A stretch of DNA of 19,820 bases from the NCBI GenBank assembly GCA_036398215.1, contig DASWHK010000105.1, positions 1 to 19,820 on the forward strand. Reading direction: 5' to 3'. Under the pieces are notes generated by a model. That model saw nothing but the letters and a program-made list of their open reading frames with translations. It did no database searches and was not told the DNA's origin. Positions within the stretch are counted from its first letter, which is position 1, and each line of letters starts with the position of its first letter. This DNA is from DASWHK01 sp036398215. GTDB lineage: Bacteria; Acidobacteriota; UBA890. A program made the translations under genes and the position numbers. Positions 15,059 to 19,820 of the stretch are shown piece by piece.

Positions 15059-15076
15059 GAGGGGCCATTGCCCCTC
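15059..15076 (-). promoter_or_regulatory. Hairpin in the leader of the TlpA-like gene
   Basis: GAGGGGC and GCCCCTC form a perfect 7-bp stem with a 4-nt loop about 70-90 nt upstream of the TlpA-like start. On the minus strand it covers an AGGAGG and an ATG (15068) that opens an 11-residue frame, so it could affect translation or be incidental. Confidence 0.3.
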
Positions 15077-15211
15077 CTGCACTTTAGCGCGATCGGGCGC
15101 GTTCGTCCTCGCTCGCGTGGCCAACCATCGAAGGCGCAGGTTGCGACCCACTCGGACCGCGATGTCCGTGATTCCTCGACAAGGGACGTTCGTCATGGTC
15201 AGGTCCGTTTT

Positions 15212-17452
15212 TCAGAACCAGAGGCGCACGCCGCCGTTGATGACGCGGCCTTCGAGCGGCGCCCAGGCGTCGACGGTCCAGCGGCCGTCGACGGCGCGGG
15301 CCGGCCGCAGCAGCGGCTCCCAGCGTGACTGCCGCACGCCCGTGAGGTTCTCGCCGTTGACGAACAGGCTGAAGCGCTCGAAGCGACGCTCGGCCAGCAT
15401 GCCGAAGATCAGATAGGGCTCGCTGGTCGAACGGTAGGGATCGGCTTCGAGGCGCTGGCGCCCCGTGAAGTACAGCTCCAGGCCGACACGGCCCCAATCT
15501 TCCGATTCGGCCATGGCCACCAGGCCGGCGCTATGGCGCGGCGTCAAGGGCACCTCGCGCCCCAGCCCGCCGTCGGACTCACGGGCGTCGACGAAGGTGT
15601 AGCTCGCGGTCAGCGAGAAGGGCGGCCGGCGCACGGTCGTCAGCACCTCGACCCCCTTGTTGGTGGCGGCGCCGTCGAGGTTGCGGAGCACGAATGCCGC
15701 CTCGCGCTCGACGATGACCGGATCGTCGATGCGCGAGGCGAACAGCGTCGCCATCCAGGACAGCGGACCGGCCTCGTGGCCGATGTCGATCGAGCCGCTG
15801 CGACCCCGCTCGGCGCGCAGCGGCTTGGGAACGCTCAAACGCGTGAGGCCGGCGGCCTCCGTCTCTTCGGTCAGCGGCGTCGGGCCGAAGAAGCCGGTGC
15901 CGAACGACGCGCGGCTCGTCCAGCCTGCCCGCCGCAGAAGCACCGAGAGCCGCGGGCTGAAGAACGTCCCGTACTCGCTGTGCCGGTCGAGCCTGCCGCT
16001 CGCCGAGACCGACATCCACGGCCGCACGTCGAGGTCGCCCTGGACGAACACGCCGGGCACCGTGAAGGCGTAGGCGAGGCCGGGCACGTCGGTGGGCCGA
16101 TACGCATCGCGCTCCAGGGCGGCGCCGGCGACCCAGGTGTACCGGCCCGTGCCGCCGCGCAGGGCGGCCTCGCCGAACACGGTCGAATGGCCGTCGCGCT
16201 CCCGCACCTCACCGAACGCATGGTCGTGCCACTGGCCGGTGACGGCAGCGCGGGCGGTCGCCACGTAACGGCCGTCGATGATGGTCTGGCCGAAGAAGCC
16301 GGCGTCGGCACGCGTCGTCGTCAGCGCCTCGCGGTAGGGCTGCCCAGTGGCGGAAAGCACGGCGCCGGGCATCGTCCCGCCGGCGCGCTCCTCGCGGGTC
16401 AGCCCGGCGGTGGCGAACAACGACCGGCCGCCGCCGTCGTCCCAGAACATTCGCGGGCGGACGACGGCACGCCGGTACTCCGCCATGTCCGCCCAACCGT
16501 CGTCGTCCACGTCGACGCGGCCGTGCCGGTGGGCGCTCGCCAGCAGCGTCGCGCCGGCCCGTTCGCGCAGCGGCGACGACAGCCAGAACACCGCGTCGGT
16601 GGCGCCGCGCGTCGACTGGTTGACCAGCAGCTCGCTCTCGGTCCGATCGGCCGGCCGCCGCGACAGCAGGTTGACGACGCCGCCCATCGCCCCGGCGCCG
16701 TAGAGAGCGGAGGCGACGCCCTTGATGACCTCCACCTGGCCGAGGTCCATCGGCGGGATCTGCAGCAGCCCGATGCCTCCGGGCTGCTCGCCGAACAGCG
16801 GCAGCCCATCGGAGAAGAACCGCGTGTAGCGTCCCCGCATACCCTGGATGCGAACGCTGGCGGCGCCGAGAGAGGGGGACGTCGCCTGGACCCGCAGCCC
16901 GCCGGTCTCGTTGAGCATCATGACGATGTCGCCGGGCGTCATCAGCATCTTCTCCTCGATCTCCTCGCGCTGCAGGACCTCGACGCGCATCGGCTGGTCC
17001 TCGACGCGGCGGCCGGTCCGCGTGCTCGCGACCACCACGACTTCTTCCTCGACCGCCACGCGCAGGTTGACCGGCACGACGACCACGCCCGCCGCCGGAA
17101 CATCGACATCGATACGGTATTCGGCGAAGCCTTCCGCCAGGACCACCAGCTCCACGCGGCCAGGTAGAACCTCCAGCAACGCCGTGCCGGTGGCGTCGGT
17201 TGTGCCGCGGATCCCGGCGGCTTCCACGGAAGCCCCCTCCAGCGGTCCGTCCGGCGAGCGGACCTCGACCCGAATCATTCCGCTTCGCTCCTGGGCGCCG
17301 GCCGCCCCGGCGAAGGCAATCAACAGCACGGCCAGCGCCACCTCTCGGCACAAGCGTCCATGCCCGCGCAGGAGCCGGAGGACGAGCTCACACCGCAGAG
17401 GCCGGCCCGGGCCGGCCACAGGTCGTCGATGTCCATCGATGTGCGTCAGCAT
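15212..17452 (-). CDS. TonB-dependent outer-membrane receptor with N-terminal carboxypeptidase-regulatory-like domain
   Basis: This receptor takes up a bound ligand across the outer membrane, powered by TonB. Counting from the ATG at 17452 (746 residues), a signal segment (VALAVLLIAFAGAAGAQE) is followed by a carboxypeptidase-regulatory-like fold at about 58-137. Next come a TonB-box-like EEEVVVVAST and the plug (IQGMRGRYTRFFSDGLPL, VEVIKGVASALYGAGAMGGVVNLL). A barrel of about 480 residues ends in VRLWF. The plug is typical of the BtuB/FepA/CirA group. The start is uncertain: the frame is open to an ATG at 17599, no start has a ribosome binding site, and the n-region before the signal is long. 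DVDDDGWADMAE (from 314) is a full EF-hand-type loop. Ligand unknown; no TonB or ExbBD nearby. Confidence 0.88.
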   Translation of the reverse strand: MLTHIDGHRRPVAGPGRPLRCELVLRLLRGHGRLCREVALAVLLIAFAGAAGAQERSGMIRVEVRSPDGPLEGASVEAAGIRGTTDATGTALLEVLPGRVELVVLAEGFAEYRIDVDVPAAGVVVVPVNLRVAVEEEVVVVASTRTGRRVEDQPMRVEVLQREEIEEKMLMTPGDIVMMLNETGGLRVQATSPSLGAASVRIQGMRGRYTRFFSDGLPLFGEQPGGIGLLQIPPMDLGQVEVIKGVASALYGAGAMGGVVNLLSRRPADRTESELLVNQSTRGATDAVFWLSSPLRERAGATLLASAHRHGRVDVDDDGWADMAEYRRAVVRPRMFWDDGGGRSLFATAGLTREERAGGTMPGAVLSATGQPYREALTTTRADAGFFGQTIIDGRYVATARAAVTGQWHDHAFGEVRERDGHSTVFGEAALRGGTGRYTWVAGAALERDAYRPTDVPGLAYAFTVPGVFVQGDLDVRPWMSVSASGRLDRHSEYGTFFSPRLSVLLRRAGWTSRASFGTGFFGPTPLTEETEAAGLTRLSVPKPLRAERGRSGSIDIGHEAGPLSWMATLFASRIDDPVIVEREAAFVLRNLDGAATNKGVEVLTTVRRPPFSLTASYTFVDARESDGGLGREVPLTPRHSAGLVAMAESEDWGRVGLELYFTGRQRLEADPYRSTSEPYLIFGMLAERRFERFSLFVNGENLTGVRQSRWEPLLRPARAVDGRWTVDAWAPLEGRVINGGVRLWF

Positions 17453-17637
17453 TGCTGGATTCTCGCGAGAGCCCATCAGCAGCGGATTGCCTACCGCCCC
17501 CAACCGTACCCGCTGCGTCTCGGCCGCCGCACGCTCCGCCGTCGGAACAGCGGAGGAGACCGCCGGGGTGAGCGCCGGAATGCGGCCGACGGTGACCATC
17601 TAACCAAAGGAAGAGAGGTTTGCGCTACCTCGTCCGG

Positions 17638-17667
17638 CTCCCTACCCTTTACGTAAAGAGTAGGGAG
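17638..17667. promoter_or_regulatory. 30-bp palindrome, likely autoregulatory operator of the toxin-antitoxin pair
   Basis: The element is self-complementary over 30 bp around the centre CTTTACGTAAAG, with one mismatched pair (17646/17659). It ends 7 nt before the antitoxin ATG and includes the GGGAG that may serve as its ribosome binding site. MazE/AbrB antitoxins usually repress their own operons by binding such palindromes. Confidence 0.7.
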
Positions 17668-17674
17668 ATGGAGC

Positions 17675-17899
17675 ATGCTCATGAGCCGGCTGTCCAGCAA
17701 GGGGCAGGTGACGATTCCGAAAGAGGTCCGCACAGCCCTGGGCCTCGAGCCGGGCGACCGGGTCGGCTACGAGGTCGAGGATGGAGCGGTGCGATTGATT
17801 CGCGTCGCGCCGTTCGATGCCGCCTATCATGCCGCGGTCTCCGAGACGCTCGAGGAATGGGCGAGCCCGGAGGACGAGGAGGCATTCCGCGACCTGTGA
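17675..17899 (+). CDS. AbrB/MazE/SpoVT-family antitoxin
   Basis: The 74-residue protein begins with the swapped-hairpin DNA-binding fold: SRLSSKGQVTIPKEVRTALG then LEPGDRVGYEVEDGAVRLIR. A short acidic tail (SETLEEWASPEDEEAFRDL) is typical of a segment that wraps around and blocks a MazF toxin. The ATG at 17675 has GGGAG 7 nt upstream; an ATG at 17681 (MSRLSSKGQ) has GGAG 7 nt upstream and is as good. The stop overlaps the GTG of the next gene (GTGA), so the two are translationally coupled. It should neutralise the toxin and repress the operon through the palindrome. Confidence 0.92.
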   Translation: MLMSRLSSKGQVTIPKEVRTALGLEPGDRVGYEVEDGAVRLIRVAPFDAAYHAAVSETLEEWASPEDEEAFRDL

Positions 17900-18264
17900 G
17901 CGCAAAGAGGAAACGAGGCCCGCTGGTTTCCGGTCTAGGCGACATCATCGTCGTGCCGTTTCCGTTCTCGGAGCGGCGCGGCCGGCGCCGCCGCCCGGCG
18001 CTAGTCATCAGCCAGCGAGCGTTCAACCGTGCCGGGCACACCGTCATGGCGATGATCACCTCGAGCGCACGCTCGTCGTGGCCGGGAGACGTGGAGCTCG
18101 ACGATCTCGAAGCAGCGGGCCTTCGCGTCGCTTGTCGAGTGCGGCTGAAAATATTCACCCTCGACAACCGCTTGATCGTGCGCCGCGCCGGATCGTTGTC
18201 GGGCGCCGACAGCGAGGCGGTCTCCTCCAGCCTCCGAAAGCACCTCGGCATGCCGGCGGCCTGA
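17896..18264 (+). CDS. PemK/MazF-family toxin
   Basis: Starting at the GTG that overlaps the antitoxin stop, the protein has 122 residues. It shows the family core: GDIIVVPFPFSERRG (15-29), RRPALVISQ (32-40), VMAMITSSA (50-58), and LKIFTLDNRLIVRRAGSLS (84-102). MazF-type toxins are cytoplasmic endoribonucleases that cut mRNA at short sites and stop growth when the antitoxin is lost. The Arg and Thr/Ser positions usually needed for cleavage appear present, so it looks intact. The basic N-terminal extension (SAKRKRG) is slightly longer than usual. GGAGG lies 13 nt upstream, a little far, which fits coupled translation. Confidence 0.88.
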   Translation: MSAKRKRGPLVSGLGDIIVVPFPFSERRGRRRRPALVISQRAFNRAGHTVMAMITSSARSSWPGDVELDDLEAAGLRVACRVRLKIFTLDNRLIVRRAGSLSGADSEAVSSSLRKHLGMPAA

Positions 18265-18351
18265 CAGCGCAAACAGTGCTCCACCGACCTTCGTGGAAGG
18301 GCGGTCCAGCGCTAGAGCGACTCGACGTGGCGACGAGAAGGCCGCGGCTTG

Positions 18352-18380
18352 TTGGTGAAGAGCGGTTGCCGCTGTAGCAT
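18352..18380 (+). promoter_or_regulatory. Weak promoter candidate for the 18425 gene
   Basis: TTGGTG (18352-18357) and TAGCAT (18375-18380) are 17 nt apart, with three and four consensus matches. They lie 45 nt before the start codon, in the 160-nt gap after the toxin gene. Confidence 0.25.
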
Positions 18381-18424
18381 CATCGGGACATGGGCCCTGG
18401 CGCTGGACCCACGGGAGGCCGTCA

Positions 18425-19618
18425 ATGCACAGCCGCAAGCTCGTCATGGTCGTTGTCGTCGCCGCGGTGCTGGCGATGCCCGCCGTCGCCGCCGCGCAGG
18501 ATGGTCAGATCGGACAGCAGGGGGCGGTCTGGAACCTCGGCGAGCTGGCGCCCAGGACCTACCCGAGCACCGTCACCGCGGCCAACGCGAGCTGCCCCGG
18601 GGCGCACGACTTCCACATCTCGCTGCAGGGCGAAGCGGCGGATTTCCTCGTCATCGTCGGGCCCACGGTGCTCACCGACATCTCGCCCGGCGAGAACAAG
18701 ACCAGCGACGTGGTCTTCGACCTGCGGTCGCTCGCCCCCGGGCCGCACAACCAGGGGCAGATCGCGGTGCGCTGCGTCGATTGCCCGGTGACCTGTTCGC
18801 AGGACTACGACCTGCTCGCCGTGCACCTCACCGTCACCGGTGACGGCAACAGCGCGCCGCCCGCCGCCACGGCCACGCCGGACCCGTTGTGGTCGGGGAT
18901 CGACCTGACGCTGATCGACCCCACCACCAGCGCGCCGCCCCGCGGTGACGACGGCCCCCCCGACCTGCGCTGGGTCGTGCCCGAGGCGCTCGATCGCATG
19001 ACGTCGGCGCAGGACGCCGTCGCCGAGGACCTCGCCGATCTCGTCTTCCACGGCACCGGCCACGCCGCCGGCGGCATCTTCGCGCTGCAGATCACCCGCA
19101 ACGCCGAAACGCCGTTCGAGATGGGCTTCGCCCTCGGCACGCTGCTCGTGCCCGACGACGCGCGCTACTCGCCCATGATGGTGGCCGACAACGGCGCCGT
19201 CGCCCTGCTCGAAGAGGTGAGCACGGTGATCGTTTCCGGTTACCTGCTGGACCCGAATCGCCAGCTACCGCCGACGGCGGCGCAGATCAACGGCGGTGAG
19301 GCGCCCGGCTGGAGCGTGCAGGAGCCGCCCGCGTCCGGGCCCTTCGCCGGCGCCGTGCGCCTCATCGAAGCCGGCTACGAGCTCGCTGCCGGCTTCAGCA
19401 CGGCGGTGCCGGTGGACAACTACTTCCAGGTCGTCGTGCAGCGCGCCATCTGGGCCGAGGCCGATTCCGAGGACTACGACCAGGAGCGGCTGCGACAGGA
19501 CATCCTGGCGCAGATCGGCGTGGTCGGTAAGGTGGCCGAGCCGCAGCAGGTCGAGAACGCCGCCGACGCCATCTGGAACGACCTCAGCCAGGTGGCCAAC
19601 CTGGGCAAGGCGCGCTGA
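18425..19618 (+). CDS. Secreted protein of unknown function with Ig-like N-terminal domain
   Basis: GGGAGG lies 6 nt before the ATG. The 397-residue protein has a clear Sec signal (MVVVVAAVLAMPAVAAAQ). Residues 34-138 look like an Ig-like beta-sandwich: WNLGELAPRTYPSTVTAAN, then DFHISLQG, VLTDISPGENKTSDVVFDL and the closing strand LLAVHLTVTG. That is the layout of bacterial domains related to ASPM/SPD-2/Hydin folds. This domain contains Cys57 and a CVDCPVTC cluster (117-124), which suggests disulfides. A Pro/Thr-rich linker (about 141-180) leads to a second domain (about 208-300, GTGHAAGGIFALQITRN..., GTLLVPDDARYSPMM, SGYLLDPNRQLPP) and a helical C-terminus (340-395). I do not recognise the second domain with confidence. 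It is exported; its role is unknown. Confidence 0.8.
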   Translation: MHSRKLVMVVVVAAVLAMPAVAAAQDGQIGQQGAVWNLGELAPRTYPSTVTAANASCPGAHDFHISLQGEAADFLVIVGPTVLTDISPGENKTSDVVFDLRSLAPGPHNQGQIAVRCVDCPVTCSQDYDLLAVHLTVTGDGNSAPPAATATPDPLWSGIDLTLIDPTTSAPPRGDDGPPDLRWVVPEALDRMTSAQDAVAEDLADLVFHGTGHAAGGIFALQITRNAETPFEMGFALGTLLVPDDARYSPMMVADNGAVALLEEVSTVIVSGYLLDPNRQLPPTAAQINGGEAPGWSVQEPPASGPFAGAVRLIEAGYELAAGFSTAVPVDNYFQVVVQRAIWAEADSEDYDQERLRQDILAQIGVVGKVAEPQQVENAADAIWNDLSQVANLGKAR

Positions 19619-19627
19619 GCCTGCCGC

Positions 19628-19770
19628 GACGCAAGCCGCTCAGGGCCCACTTTGCCTCGACGATGAGCGACCCGGGGCCCACTTGCCTCTCGCCGCCGCG
19701 ACGACAGGCGTCCCGGGGCCCACTGGCCTCTGGCTGCTGCGACGACGAGCGGCCCGGGCCCGTTTCCTTC
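19628..19770. repeat. Tandem repeats of about 41 bp after the secreted-protein gene
   Basis: Two full copies (19659-19699 and 19700-19740, both 41 bp) are flanked by a shortened copy (19628-19658) and a diverging one (from 19741). Each opens with GACGA and contains CCGGGGCCCAC or a close variant around an SmaI/ApaI-like palindrome, then TGCCTC. The array begins 9 nt after the stop codon. The remaining bases to 19820 could hold the 3' end of a minus-strand gene (last residues YEIGASRNGGR, stop at 19785-19787), but that is too short to call. Confidence 0.7.
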
Positions 19771-19820
19771 CGGTTGACCGAGCGTTAGCGGCCGCCGTTC
19801 CGCGAGGCGCCGATCTCGTA

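Noticed and set aside
15033..15068. An 11-residue leader peptide frame (MAPLESAGRFP) before the TlpA-like gene
   Set aside because: It has a plausible ribosome site but no run of regulatory codons and no terminator/antiterminator pair; a chance frame is more likely.
15533..17167. A 544-codon open frame on the plus strand opposite the TonB receptor
   Set aside because: The translation is rich in Arg, His, Gln and Gly with no fold signature, while the minus strand encodes an intact receptor.
17540..17575. A GGAGGAGACCGCC stretch resembling the B12 box of a cobalamin riboswitch near the TonB receptor
   Set aside because: It lies on the plus strand, opposite to the receptor, and the other conserved cobalamin riboswitch elements are not visible around it.
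19785..19820. Possible 3' end of a minus-strand gene at the right edge
   Set aside because: Only 11 residues (YEIGASRNGGR) are visible, too few to distinguish from chance.

Overview
The window is very GC-rich and comes from a Gram-negative bacterium. It encodes a TonB-dependent receptor, an outer-membrane barrel ending in Phe, a lipobox protein with a thioredoxin domain, and several proteins with Sec signals. The mix of carboxypeptidase-regulatory-like TonB receptor, subtilases, predicted exporters of the ABC_export type and secreted proteins with Ig-like starts fits Acidobacteriota or a similar soil or sediment phylum. That assignment is an inference; there is no rRNA or marker gene to settle it.

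Layout. The left end (1-2454, + strand) has the 3' part of a secreted DUF4412-like protein, a long leader with a promoter-like sequence, homoserine dehydrogenase (hom), and a SWIM zinc-finger protein whose start overlaps the hom stop. A same-strand run on the minus strand covers 12101 down to 2669. In order of transcription it holds an ABC exporter ATPase and permease, a HAD phosphatase, a large GT-C-like membrane protein, an outer-membrane barrel followed by a secreted S8 peptidase (a likely two-gene operon with its own promoter), and an alpha/beta hydrolase. From 12417 an exported acetamidase/formamidase reads right. It converges on a TlpA-like lipoprotein (13686-14987, minus), behind which lies a TonB-dependent receptor (minus). 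A MazE/MazF-type toxin-antitoxin pair (17675-18264, +) follows, with a near-perfect 30-bp palindrome at its start. Last is a secreted protein of unknown function (18425-19618, +) followed by about 41-bp tandem repeats.

How the genes fit together. Most products act in the envelope: secretion, outer-membrane uptake, periplasmic thiol chemistry, proteolysis and glycosyl transfer. Three neighbouring exported proteins carry DxDxDG-type calcium loops. Apart from hom (threonine/methionine pathway) there is little central metabolism. I did not find a clearly new multi-gene defence or biosynthetic system. The most unusual items are the translationally coupled hom-SWIM pair with a long structured leader, short tandem repeat arrays in several intergenic gaps (two of them related and inverted around the HAD gene), the duplicated tail of the S8 peptidase, and the palindromic operator of the toxin-antitoxin unit.
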